Below, piece after piece: positions 1-11,415 of a stretch of 64,000 nt of DNA; position 1 is the stretch's first letter; each line of letters begins with the position of its first letter. The stretch is from positions 2,852,001 to 2,916,000 of the forward strand of contig JAHLMK010000005.1 in assembly GCA_019915135.1 (NCBI GenBank). The letters run 5' to 3'. Made by a program: the position numbers and the translations under genes. This DNA comes from Strobilurus pachycystidiatus. Its lineage: Eukaryota; Basidiomycota; Agaricomycetes; Agaricales; Physalacriaceae. The notes under the pieces were generated by a model. That model was not told where the DNA came from, ran no database searches, and saw only the letters and a list, made by a program, of their open reading frames with translations.

Positions 1-60
1 AATGTCTATTAGTTCGCGGGGGTGAAACTATCAGGCATAGTAGAGGAGAGATTTCGGGTA

Positions 61-2164
61 TCATGTATTGAGATCATCATCTCCTATGACTATATCCTCG
101 TCCACAAAGCTACCTTCCGTGAAACGACGCATCCTCTCTTTCTCAGCTGTGTAGTTTGCCTCTGTGCCCCGAAAGCTTGCGCGGTCAAAGTCCGCGATGA
201 ATAACTGTCCCGCCGGATCTATCAGCATGTTCCAAGATCGGATGTCGCGGTGCAATACACCCGCCTGATGAACGTCGTCGAGAATCTTGAGCAGTTGGCG
301 GCTTCAGTACTCAGTCAGTCTCATCATTTTGAAGAGGTTGACAGAATACTGACCGTTGCGCCGGGGGTAGAGTCACTTTGTGATCCTGATCCATTTCATG
401 ACCCAATGCCTGACCGACGTTGGCGAGAGCGAGCGTACAGACTCCGGCATCGTCATTCTCATAAAAGCCAAGGACGGCAGGGATACCTGTCACGCCGCGC
501 GAGTGCAGGTGAGTATATACTCGATGTTCATGCTTCAATCGCTGTGCCTTGTAAGGAGTGTTAGCGACCTTGACAACGAATGAGCCATCGGGATCTTCGT
601 CGCCATAGACTCTAGCCCGGAAAACGTCACCGATAGCACCAGATCCCAGCTGAGTGTCGAGAACGACACGCAGATATTCAGCGGGCTCGTATTGCTCTTG
701 TTTCTTGGATCCAGTGGCCCACAAGAGTGTCGGCGCAGGTGAATCAAAGATTCCAAGTTGGAAGAACACGGCAACAACTGGTGATGAGTCCAGACGCTGC
801 TTGAAAACCTGATACACAGAAAGTTAGCCGTGACTGAACATTCGCATGATAGGCACGTCACCTTCGTGAGATCGGAAATTACATCTTTGCCTGCATTCTT
901 GCCCGTTTTTCTGCGCTTTAGTGGTTTCGCCGTTAAGTCATCCACGGCCATCACTTTTCTGCGCCTGCCCGCATTGTATCTAGCCGAGTCAGCAGCAGCT
1001 TGAAGGGACGGTAAGCGGTCAATGGCATCTTGAACAGCTAAGATGTGCAGTGCGGTCCAGAAACGGCCATATGCGGGCGATTCAGATGACGACACGTCGA
1101 CGATGTCTGAGAGATACAGAGTCTGGCGTTCTCTGTGACGGATGCCTATACGTAGCAAGTTTCCACAGTCGAAGATGATCACGGTTGCATCTAAGTATAC
1201 GGCACAGGACCACGCCTGGAAGGAGAACAAATGTAAGTGATAACAGACCCGGGGACTGTGATGTCAAAGTTCGCACCTTCTGGACGTAGTCACTTACATC
1301 CGGTGCATCCGCCGTTGATTGGGACAAAGATGGCCTCCTCGGCCTGATAGTTCCAACGCAAAGTTCAGAAGATTCCGTCGATTTTAGTCGAGATCGGGTA
1401 CCCCTTCTGGGTACGTTCGGCTTGGGTAACGACCACAAGCCGTCGGGTGCATCAGGAGGCGGAGAGCGTGGCGGTCGTTTGACGGAGCATAGGGTATCCA
1501 GCTTCCAGGGAAATCCGTCAGAGTCGGTCAACGCTGACATCGCATGTAGGGCCACTTCGGCGTCGGTGCACATGAACATGCTGGAAATGGCATGAGGCGC
1601 GTGCTCAACGAGGCCATCCAGAATCGCCTGCGCCTTGGCATGAAGTGCGTATTCTGCACCTAGCAGATGCGTCTCTTGAGCGAAAGTGAAAGCGTCACTT
1701 TGGTCGACATAGGGCTCAGAGAGAAGGATCGGTTTATATCGACCAGGACACGGCTTCCAGCCTATGCGAGAGGGAATGTCCGGCTGCTTGGGGTGAAGAG
1801 CAACGCGAGAAGCAAGAGCAGTCACAGTATAGCCGATACCATATTTTCTGTATTCGGCTATATCGGTGGATAGACACCCAGGTGGCGGGCCCTCGTCGGA
1901 CGGCGTCAGAGCAAATAGCCCATCATCAAGCGCATCGAGGCGATCGCTGTATCTGTCCAAGGCAGTGGAGATGCTGGATACGAGGGATTCGACGCGTACA
2001 ATCCTTTTGAGTATGAGGCCTTCGGGTATATGACGGTCTAGCAGGTGCAATGGTGGGGCAGGAATCGGAGGCGGGACGTCAGAATCACGTCGAATGGGTT
2101 CCTCGCGGAAAGAGAAAAGAAGGTCCCGGTAGTGTCGCTCGGAGCTTTGTGACGAGCGCGACAT
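61..2164 (-). CDS. Fungal protein kinase-like protein (638 aa, 4 exons)
   Basis: This is probably a serine/threonine-type protein kinase of the divergent family expanded in Agaricomycetes. My exons are 2164-1298, 1215-862, 808-354 and 301-61, which sum to 639 codons including the stop. The N-terminal ~400 residues match no domain I recognise. The kinase N-lobe follows, with a glycine-rich loop (LGSGAIGDVF) and a VAIK-like lysine (FVVKVA). The C-lobe holds the catalytic loop HRDIRSWNML and ADFDRA in place of DFG; the HRDIRxxN and DFDRA signatures are, to my knowledge, typical of this basidiomycete group. An apparent in-frame TGA at 304-306 falls inside a 52-nt GTCAGT...AAG intron, so the gene looks intact. 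The ORF ends shortly after the DFD motif with an acidic tail, so the C-lobe is unusually short. ATG 2164 opens the longest in-frame exon. Substrate and pathway cannot be inferred. Confidence 0.8.
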
Positions 2165-2642
2165 GGTGAGAACCCAAGGCACGAGAAAGGCTCTGGTATG
2201 GAGCCACAAATGTCAGTGATGGCCGTCGTTGGAAAACAACATCGCCACGTGGGCGTTTTCAAGGAGGCCGCTCCCGGCTTGGTGACTCAGTCTACGTGCA
2301 CTTTGACCATCGTCATCTCTTTATCTCATACTCGTTTGTATTGCTCAGAGCGCACGGTACATTCACATGCCCTCACTCCTATCATACTAACAAAGGATGA
2401 GTGCTGAACGATCATAATCAACGATCGTCAATCTGTCTATGTGACTGAAGCGACTCGTCGAGACTGGGACTGAGTGAAGGATTGTTCAGACGCATTTAGA
2501 TCGAGACAGATGGTCTTTGGTATCCAGGCGACTGAACATGAGAGTCAAAAAGCTATCATACAAATTCCGCGTTGCAATATGTAACTGGGACTGTAGAATA
2601 CGCAGCTGCCTGGCCCTTCGTGACACGCGTCGGACATTTCCC
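2165..2642. other. Intergenic region, no gene seen
   Basis: This 478 bp gap separates the kinase start (2164, minus) from the 3' end of the small secreted gene (2643, minus). It should hold the kinase promoter and the 3' UTR of the secreted gene. I see no conserved ORF or repeat in it. Confidence 0.5.
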
Positions 2643-3071
2643 TCACTTGCACTCCCTCACAAACTCATTGTACTCATTCGTGTACGCCAAATTGTACGCA
2701 GAGGTGTACAGTTCCAGGAGTTCACCAGAGTCGCAGCCCCGTGGGGCGCGGCTATGGATTCTATGTCAGTCAAACCTATGCATGGGGGTTGGACTCGTGG
2801 GACATACATCTCGTTCTTGCCAGTGTGGTCGAGGAACTCCTCGCAGGTGAGATTACTGATGGAGCGCTGGCCGTCGAAGTTCCCGAGGGCGATGCATGTG
2901 GTGAGTGCAGAGTCGCGGGCGGCCCTGGGCCCAGGAAGATGTGAGACGGTGGATGGGAGACCAACACAAGACGTACCGAGGTGCAGGTGCAGCGGCGGTC
3001 AGATTTGAGCACGCCAAGGCGAGTATGATCGCGGAGAGAAAGAAAGTAGAAAAGAGGTTTGGGACGAACAT
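2643..3071 (-). CDS. Small secreted cysteine-containing protein (106 aa)
   Basis: This gene is visible only after splicing. Exons 3071-2977, 2924-2808 and 2751-2643 give 107 codons. The introns are 52 and 56 nt, with GTACGT and GTATGT donors and a TGAC-type branch site in the second. The protein starts with a hydrophobic signal peptide (MFVPNLFSTFFLSAIILALA) followed by an AAAPAP segment that would suit signal-peptidase cleavage. The mature part carries four cysteines (in TTCIAL, LTCEEF, RGCDSG and the final REC), which could form two disulfides. A TATA-like box is present on the minus strand near 3184-3189. I do not recognise the family. Small cysteine-bearing secreted proteins of this size are common among basidiomycete effector-like or fruiting-body proteins, but function here is unknown. 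Confidence 0.72.
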
Positions 3072-4596
3072 GATAAAGAAAAAGAGAAGACGACTGGAAG
3101 AAGGGTGAAAGGTGAAGGTAAACTGCGGTCGTCTGGTGAGAACGTGAAGGTGAATGCCAGATGAGAAAAAAGCCAAGCAATGGATTTATATGCGCGAGTC
3201 CCGGCTAATGAAACGAGCAACAGGCTATGCCTGGGCCGCTCGGCCAGTGCAGCGGGGCTGCAGTGCAGATCGCCCTCCCAGGGTCGCAGAGAAATGATTC
3301 ATGTGAAGCACAGGAAACCTAGCCAAGTCCTCGAGGTCAGGGAGTCACGACGCTTGTGTTTCAAAGTCCAGTGTCCACGGTGTAAGAAGAGTACCTGTCT
3401 ATGTAGGGGTTCATGATGCCAAGCTCATAAGCTGAGGGACTCGAGAGCAAGTGTCCCCAGGCACCAGCGTCGTTGCGAGCCGGCCCTAAACTGCTATTTT
3501 AAATATCCCGCCCGTCACAAGTTTTCCGTCCTTTCGTCTCTTCAACGTCTCTCAATACACGTCTCTAATCCTTCCCGTTCATCTCTACTGTACCCCCCCT
3601 CGTGTTCTCGTGTCATCGCCACCCATATTATTCACTCTGCGTCCGACCACATCCCATCAGACACGGAGTTGCTAACGTTGGGGAGAACGACTTTGCTTTG
3701 GAGGCATTTATTTCGGTCGCGTTCGTGTCAGAGAGGAATGTCGGCCTTACGAGGTGCCTTACATGTATACAATTGTCTATAATGTTTACCGCATGAATTA
3801 CTAGAATATGGGAATCATGAATCGTGAGGCCGGAGCTGCCCTTCCGCACTGACGGACCTGGGGAAAGGTTGCACATTACGGTAAGCAAGCCACCCGGGCT
3901 GCCGCATTTGCAGTCAACATCAGCCAGGTACTGCGACCAAAGGAAGCCTTTCGTCTGCTGGGATCCGCCTGTATGCACACCCTCATCGCGCGGCTGAGTG
4001 CCAGTAGGCAGCAACCTGAGTTTCCCGGTGGCCGACAGCGAGTCGCTGGTGATCGTGTGTACTCTGTTCTGTGTCGTCTCTGATTCCCTTTCTCATGCGA
4101 TACACTATCTTAGCAGTTCCAAACGGTCTCGTCAGTAGGGCCACGCATCTCGTCTCGACGAGCTGTTCAGGTATCAATCACCTAGGCCTGAATGTGCCAA
4201 CGTGTGGAAGCGCATGCGTAGTGGAATCCGTCAAACGTGTAGAATGCCTCGAACGTCTGACTGTGCATAACCACGGTGCGGCGTGGGATGGGTACGTGAG
4301 ACGCTCCCAGGTCACAACTTCTCAGCCATAACTTTGCACAGGACTCTACGTTCCTTTACCCACCCATAGTCTCGAGGGATCTTCGGGAAAAGGCCGAAGC
4401 ATTCATGACTGCTCACAAGGCTCCCTTGTGGGTGGCGCTCATACTGCGCGTCGAGTTATCATCAAATGAATGGCCCTAGTCAGACCGTTTGCGCATAATA
4501 TCGGGAGATCTGCGGATCCGGAACGGTGCGGCGTGGGACCGGGACGGGAGTGTATAAGATGCCCCGGCGTCAAAAATCTCGCCGAACGTCTCACTC
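3072..4596. other. Intergenic region, possible decayed sequence
   Basis: No convincing gene was found across about 1.5 kb; the ORFs present lack codon structure, splice sites or family motifs. A 16-bp sequence, ACGGTGCGGCGTGGGA, occurs twice (near 4272 and 4522), the second copy just upstream of the aegerolysin-like gene. This could be a duplicated promoter fragment. A TATA-like AGTGTATAAGATG sits at about 4550-4562, 35-45 bp before ATG 4597. Confidence 0.4.
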
Positions 4597-5085
4597 ATGG
4601 CAGATTCGCAGTCCGTTCCCCAGCCACATATTTTCGATCGCACTTGTATCGTCACCGTCATCAACAGCCTCCCGTCGGCGAATCTTGAATGTCTACACTA
4701 TGATAACATATCCGGGAAATGGAGTCGGGGCCCGCCTGCAGCGATTGTGTCTCCTGGGGGCAGCAGTAACACATTTGAGCTTACGGACAGAGCTGGTAGT
4801 AAGTGGGCTAGGTCCGTCTAGAATGCACCCTCCTCATTGATGTTGTATGACACCAGGTCCTTACGGAGCAGAAGGGACGGCACAATACAGAATTGGGGGT
4901 AGCTCAGACGTTTTCACCGTCCACTTCCAGTGTCCCTTGTATGGGAGCAATATCTTCACCAGTGGACGGGGTGAGCTTATTTTCAACGAGGGGGGTTCCC
5001 CGCTGTTTGGTAAGCTGCAACATTGATGTCATCTACCAGTAAATTTGACTTGCTCTTTGCAGCCTCTGTCAATATCAAGGAGTAG
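4597..5085 (+). CDS. Small beta-sandwich protein, aegerolysin/Asp-hemolysin-like (tentative, 125 aa)
   Basis: Exons 4597-4798, 4857-5009 and 5063-5085 splice to 126 codons through 58- and 53-nt introns with GTAAGT and GTAAGC donors. There is no signal peptide, as is usual for aegerolysins. The layout resembles that family: an N-terminal strand (VTVINS), a GPPAAIVSPGG turn, an EGTAQY segment comparable to the SSGTEG region, then FQCPLYGSN comparable to the CPWGS region, ending in a short beta strand (ASVNIKE). Aegerolysins are lipid-binding beta-sandwich proteins of fungi, some of which act with partner proteins on membranes. Similarity here is by eye and weak, so the gene is more certain than the function. 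A TATA-like box lies 40 bp upstream, and the Plavaka element starts only 92 bp after the stop codon. Confidence 0.58.
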
Positions 5086-5177
5086 GATGGTTGTAGCGTA
5101 TGAGCCGTGGTTATGGGATACCGACCACCTGTCGAGTCTCCGTGACACTGAATGATTCTGTCTGTCTGCGCCAAGTC

Positions 5178-5204
5178 AATCATCAGCAAAATACCATGTA
5201 CTTG
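5178..5204 (+). repeat. Left terminal inverted repeat of the Plavaka element
   Basis: The first 16 bases are identical to the reverse complement of 13539-13554, and 8 of the next 11 bases also match. It is followed by ACTTG/AAGT motifs to about 5390, which fit subterminal transposase-binding repeats. Confidence 0.75.
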
Positions 5205-5470
5205 TAGACGTACTTTTCGAGCTTGGCAAAGGCCAATAAGTACGATAAGTCACAAAGTCGAGTGACTTGGGAAATCTATGTTCCCGGTCTTAATAAGTTA
5301 CGCATTGGCTCATAGAACCATGGCCTGCCTTGTCTAAGTTCACAACTGACTTGCCGAAGTCTTAGCAAGTCATACCTCAAAGTTTAAGAAGTACCAATGA
5401 AACACGATACAAATCACGCCAGAAATGGGGAAAGCATGGAAAGAATCGCATTTTTGGTCTACAGTCTACA

Positions 5471-7978
5471 CTACAGCTCGGGATTCTCGGGATTCACGCC
5501 GCTGTCAGCAGGACTCTGATTATCTGCCGGTGCACCCTCGACACTAGCAGCCGCGGCACCCTCAGGCTCCGAGTCGCTGGATTTGACACCGGACTCGGCA
5601 CCAGGACTCGTGGTTGTCGGTTCAGGAGCAGGTATGGGCGCATACCTGTAGTCAACAAGCTCATCATCATCCGATGACTCCTCAGCGCCGGCACGCTTCT
5701 CCTCCTGTTCGTCCTCCACAACGGCAGTAGAGGGTCCGCCGGCACCACGTTTCTTTCCCGCAAACGTCTCAGCACGTTCCATGACTTCCTCCCAGTGCCC
5801 TGGCATCTCGTCATCAAGGGCGTACATTTTGCTGAGAAAGCGCGAAGATCGCTTCTCGGTGACCTCCTTCTCCTCCTTATGGTCGTAGTACTTGGCGTCC
5901 GCCCAATTGTCCTTGGAAAATGTGTCGGGCTCCTTGAAGATACCGGTGTCGACGTAGCAGAGCAGAGCGCGAATGATCTAGTACAGAAAATTATCAGACA
6001 AAATAATGGAGCAGATAGACGACTCACAGCTTGAATGCTCAGGGCAAGAATTCCGACGCGTCGTTGGTCGCATGATACTGCATCATTCGCGGTGAGCCCC
6101 TTGATGAGACGGAGGTGTTCTGCCAGTGGACCAAGGACAAGACGATGAAGAAACAGGCCCTTTGAGTAAATCAAAATAGTAAGAAAAGTCAGGCCGCTTA
6201 AGCGCATCACAAATACTCACCGAGCGATTGGTGCGCACGGCGTAGCCTTCCTCGATCCCGAGATCCTCGACGGACTGCCAGAGAAAGGGCAGCTTCTTGT
6301 TATCCCGCTTGGTGGAGGCACCAAGAAGAGCGATAGCCATGTCCCGGATTTCGGAGGGTGCTCTGAGACCGAGGAGTGTCCATTCATGCTGCACCGCTGT
6401 AATGCCGGCCTTTGCGATAGCATTGGACCAAGTAGAGCGGTTGCTACGAAGCTAAAGGAATGTCAGCATAGGCAGCTACGGCCAGAAAATGTGAGGAACA
6501 GACACAGACCAGTGCCCGAACAATGACAAAGAGATCATACTTTGTCTGATCTCCTCCCTTGACAGTAGGTGGCTCTGCGGTGATTGGGTATCGCTTCCCG
6601 TGTACTTCGTTCCAAACTCCCTCGACAACCTCATCTGGCACGACATCCCACGGTTCAACGATGGCTAGAGAGTCACGCCACATAAGGGTGACCCGCTTAG
6701 TATATGCCGCGCGTGCATCAGAAGGGAGGTCGTTGGTGCTGATCTGAGCGCGAGCTCCTCCCGCTTTCTTGGCCTTGGTTGCAATGAGGGATACTTGCAG
6801 GTCCTCCGTCTTGACGATGGACTATGGAAATATAAGTGTAGGCATCAGAGATTACAATAAAATACCTTTTCAACACCCCGCTTCTTCCCTTTGAGAGCCT
6901 CTCTTTCCGCCTCATTGTCCGCATCAGAGGACAGACCGCCAGGTTGGAATGCATCAGATGTTTCGGGCTCGCTAGCAGGCGTGTTACGCAGGGAACGGAC
7001 CGCTTTCGATTTGGACTTTGCTGGCACAGGTGGCTTGAGGATATCCTTGTAGCCTTCGACAAAGGCAGCCGAGTTCGATGGCTTGTGCTTCTTAGCCGGT
7101 GTTGAGGCCCTGACGGTGGAAAGTCTAAGATGAAAGGACAAGGGCACAGCCAAATGGAGCTTACGCGGGAATGACTTCGGGCTCAGGTTTACGTTTGAGC
7201 TCAGTGATCTGCTCACGGTACATCACCCCCTTCTTCTGTTTCTTCTTCTTTGTCTTACTACCGTCGTCGTCCTGCTTGGCCTTCTTCTGTGCCTTGGTAC
7301 TCTGTGTGGTGGCCGTCTTTGAAGAAGCAAACACGGACTTGGATTCTGTTTTCTTCGAGGTTACTTCGTCGTCCGATTCGGACTGCATGGCATGGTCGTC
7401 ACGGTAGTCGTCGTCGGTGTCGTCCTCCTCGTCCTCGCCGGAGATGAGAAGATTTGCAGGAATCGTGACTTGGGAAATGCTCTCAGCCAATTCATAGATC
7501 AAGGTGAGCTGCTTACCCGTATCATCCTCAGCATCCACATCCATAGCATCCTCATCCGAACCAACAGCTCCATCTAGTGTTTTCGAGGTCAGCAATATAT
7601 CAAACCTGTATATGACTTACTTGTGAGCTGCTTGTCTGGCACTTGTGGCTCCTGAGGACGAGTGCGCCGTTGCCGAGGTACTCCAAGAGTGTCTGGTGGG
7701 TGGTCAGCTTGAACATCGTGCTGCTTGACCTGGTCAATGATTTTGGCCTCCATAACAGCGACGTCTTTCATCTTGCTCGCCCTCTTTTCAGCCGCTACCT
7801 CCACCAACTGACGTTTATCATCCTTCTTCTGCTGGGTTTCCCGTGTACGCTGGGATGACGCTGCCCTGTCAGCCTTGATTTCTTCTGGCGTCCGACCGGT
7901 GGCGACACTGATACGGTCAGCATGACCAGGATGCTTGTCGAGCGTTCCACGACGAAACGCATATTTTTTAGTTGCCAT
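5471..7978 (-). CDS. Plavaka-associated accessory protein (730 aa, 7 exons)
   Basis: Exons 7978-7621, 7573-7165, 7109-6866, 6821-6510, 6451-6221, 6159-6028 and 5977-5471 give 731 codons with consistent phases and small introns. The start MATKKYAFRRG lies 183 bp from the divergent transposase ATG, so the two genes share a promoter region. The N-terminal third is basic and low-complexity, with an acidic stretch (EDEEDDTDDDY) and a lysine-rich tract (KTKKKKQKK) that looks like a nuclear signal. The middle to C-terminal part (about residues 340-600) is a helical globular domain with RVTLMWRDSL and EHLRLIKGLT segments. The tail is acidic. I recognise no Pfam family. Its position inside the terminal repeats suggests a second transposition protein, analogous in layout to the two-gene CACTA elements, such as a DNA-binding or targeting factor. 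Confidence 0.75.
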
Positions 7979-8161
7979 CGAGAGTAGATGGATGAGCGGT
8001 GGACGAGGCGGAAGAATGCAGCGATGGCTGTGAGTGGGCGGAATAACGATGGGGGGAGGAAAAGGGCACGTTTTTTCTTCCCCAAAATAGGCACAAACCG
8101 ATCCTTATGCCGCCGATTCTATAGGCATATCAGATATACCGCCTCTTCTTCTGTATCCATC
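7979..8161. promoter_or_regulatory. Divergent promoter region of the Plavaka genes
   Basis: The 183 bp between the accessory gene ATG (7978, minus) and the transposase ATG (8162, plus) must serve both start regions. No classical TATA box is obvious. The compact head-to-head layout suggests coordinated expression. Confidence 0.45.
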
Positions 8162-11100
8162 ATGTCGCAACGTCGTACAAAATCCAGAACTGCGCGCCAG
8201 TCAGGCGTTCACCACACTTGTCCATTTGCAAGTTCGGGCTGTCGGCGAATCCTCTATAACCTCAGCGGCTTAACACGACATCAAGACAAGTGCACTTTTA
8301 ATCCTGCATTCCACTTCAATTACGATGCAGCCTCCGACGAGGAGATTCCCGAGTTTGTCCAGTACTCTCCGCCACCGCAAACACCCGAGCCGGATATGAA
8401 TAATGGCAACCCAGCCAGTCCGCCACCTTCGCCTCAGCGTGCAAAATGGTATCGTGAGGGTACAAGTGGCCAATTCATCAAACGTCACCCGTATCTCGAC
8501 GGTGAGTACATATGAGGGAAAGCTCCATCTACCCACTCAACCTGTCAAGCACAGGAATACCTTGCGACGAAGACGGCTTTGATTTGCCACCGGATACACC
8601 ACCTCCACCCGTCGAGATCCCAAGTCTTGATGACGAAACACGCTACGCCCCATTCGAGAGCGCAAGTAGCTTCAAGATTGGCGACTACCTATATCGCAAA
8701 ATGGAAACCTCCAACGCAGATGTTCGACAGCTGATGGCACTCTGGGCAGAGCGTCACAACGGTGATTCTCCCTTCATGGATGCGGACGATCTCAATGCTA
8801 CCATCGACGAAATTCCACATGGCGATATCCCGTGGCAGGGCTTCTCCGTGACCTACGATGGTGATATTCCAGAGGAGGCACCAGCCTGGATGACCGCATC
8901 CTACAATGTCTGGTTCCGCTGTCCGCTTCGCCTATTAGAGGCACAGCTTGCAAATCCAGACTTCGTTGGCGAGATTGACTATGCACCGAAGCAGATCTTG
9001 AATAAGCATCAACATCGTCAGTATAGCGACCTAATGTCGGGTAACTGGGCATGGCGTGAAGCAGTAAGTGAAGTTTTACATGCTGGCAGTTCATGACTGA
9101 TATAGTAGTAATAGGACAAAATTGCAGAGGATCCCGAGACACATGGTTCAATGCTCGTTCCAGCCGTCTTAGGTAGCGACAAAACTACCGTCTCTGTGGG
9201 CACGGGACAGAACGAGTACTATCCCTTCTATGCCGGCGTCGGAAACGTTCACAACAACGTTCGAAAGGGCCATCGCAACGCTATGGGCATCTGTGCGTTT
9301 CTTTCTATCCCCAAGAGTACGTGTTTTGGAGTATGATTTTGAGCATCTATTGACACCACTTGTAGCTGACAAACGAAACGAAGGATCACCTGAATTCCGC
9401 CGCTTCCGCCGCCAGCTCTTTCACTCTTCATTGGCGCGGATTCTCATGCCTCTGCGGACTTGGATGACGACTCCACGAGTAACAAAGTGTGGGGATGGGC
9501 ACTTTCGACGCGCCATCTATTCCCTCGGGCCATACATTGCCGATTATCCTGAGCAAGCCTTACTCGCTTGCGTGGTCAATAACTGGTGTCCAAAGTGAAC
9601 AGCATTCTTCGTCTTCCCAAGCTGTCACTCTAACCATACCGCTTAGATGTACCGCACCAGCAGATGATCTCGACCGTAGAAGTGACGAGGATATCCCGCG
9701 TTCTCACGAGCACACTGACATGCTGTCCGACACCTTCTCTGGTGATCTCAAGATACTTTGGGAAGGCTACGGAATTGTTGGCGATGTCATCGTATGTGTG
9801 TTTCTTCTTCCACATAGAGTCCGCGTACTAAATGAGAACAGCCTTTCACAAGATACTTTCCACGCGCCGATATTCATGAGCTGTTGACGCCGGACCTCCT
9901 CCATCAGATCATCAAAGGATGTTTCAAGGATCATCTCGTAGACTGGATCACCGAGTACATCAAGAGCAGCAATTCAGACGACGATGCAAAGCGGATTCTC
10001 ACTGACATCGACCGCCGGTAAGTTAGCATGTTTATCTCTTTCTAACTTATTCTCATCGTTATGCAAGAATTGCTGCAGTACCGTCATTCCCTGGCTTGCG
10101 CCGCTTCTCAGAGGGTCGAGGATTCAAACAATGGACCGGTGCTGATTCTAAGGCACTCATGAAGGTCTATCTTCCTGCCATCGTCGGACATGTTACAGAT
10201 CAGATGGTTCGGGCTGTACGCGCCTTCCTGGATTTCTGTTACTTGGTCCGGCGGTCCACAATTGACGAGGATACGCTCAGCAAGATCGATGAAGCGGTCA
10301 CAACATATCATCGTGAACGCAGAGTCTTTCTTGAAGCCGATGTCCGCTCCGACTTTAATCTTCCCCGCCAGCATGCGATGCTCCACTATCGTCGTCTCAT
10401 TCAGGACTTTGGAGTGCCAAATGGTGTCTGCTCCTCCATCACCGAGAACAAGCACATCTACGCTGTCAAGAAACCTTATCGTCGGTCCAATCGTAACAAG
10501 CCTTTGGGACAGATGCTTCTTACGAATCAACGTCTCGATAAGCTTGCTGCTGCTCGGGTCTACTTCGACCAACGGGGAATGCTGGATGGAGTCCCGCGAG
10601 TAGCTGTCATTCCTTCCGGAGGCACGCCAGAACTTGTGGAGTCAGAGGCTGACCTGGAGTTTGCTGCTGTCAACGACGCTGCTGATGTTGAAGGGTTGAC
10701 ATCAATGGGCGACGTTCAGTTGGCAAAGACACCAGCGCGCGGCTATGGGAAGGACCTGAACATCTCATCTCTCGGGCGTGAGATCAAACAGCCAGAGCTC
10801 CTGGATCACGTTCGCCGCTTCCTTTATGATCAGGTCTACCCCGACGCTGCCACTCCTGGGATGGACGCTGACTTGGATGCCTGTCCCGAGGTGTCTCCTA
10901 CGCATCGTGTCAAAGTTTTTCACTCTGCTTCATCGACATATCATGCTCCCAGTGATCTCAGTGGCACCGGTGGCATGCATCGCGAGATCATCCGTGCTAC
11001 ACCAGCCTGGCACAACGGACCATCCCGCTATGACTGCATATTCATATCGAAAAGCGAGGCGGACGGTTTTGACGGAATGCATGCTGCTCGAGTACGCTTG

Positions 11101-11415
11101 TTCTTTTCATTCAAGCGAGACGGAAAAGTCTTTCCTTGTGCTTTGGTGGATTGGTTTGTGCCGGATGAGGATGAGCCGGAGAATCCTTGTCCTCATACTG
11201 GCATGTGGATTGTGCGACGGGATATGGATGACGATGGGAAGCGTGTCAGTTCCGTGGTTCATATCGATACAATCCTTCGTGGTGCGCATCTTATACCAGT
11301 GTTCAAGGGTATATGGATTCCAAAGGAGGTACGGTTTCATCACAGCTTGGATATTTTCGACCGCTTTTATGTCAACAAGTACGCGGACCATCATGCTAAT
11401 GAAATTGCATTCTAA
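8162..11415 (+). CDS. Plavaka transposase (982 aa, 7 exons)
   Basis: Exons 8162-8501, 8555-9063, 9115-9316, 9366-9594, 9647-9791, 9842-10017 and 10068-11415 give 983 codons with no stop or frameshift. The N-terminus has a C2H2-like finger (CPFASSGCRRILYNLSGLTR, then HQDKC) that probably binds the element ends. It is followed by a proline-rich linker. The core shows the signatures I associate with Plavaka transposases: GDIPWQGFSV, LGSDKTTVSV, TGQNEYYP, GNVHNNVRKGHRNA, FRRQLFHSSLA, GPYIADYPEQ, LWEGYGIVGD, HELLTPDLLHQIIKG, EGRGFKQWTGADSKALMKVY and CYLVRR. The aspartates in SDKT and GIVGD and later acidic residues are candidates for the catalytic set, but I cannot assign them with certainty. The family excises and inserts DNA through an RNase-H fold. 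Completeness makes this a good candidate for an active enzyme. Confidence 0.95.

Noticed and set aside
302..353. An apparent in-frame TGA and frame jump in the kinase gene suggesting a pseudogene
   Set aside because: A 52-nt intron with donor GTCAGT, a CTGAC branch site and an AAG acceptor removes the stop and restores the frame exactly.
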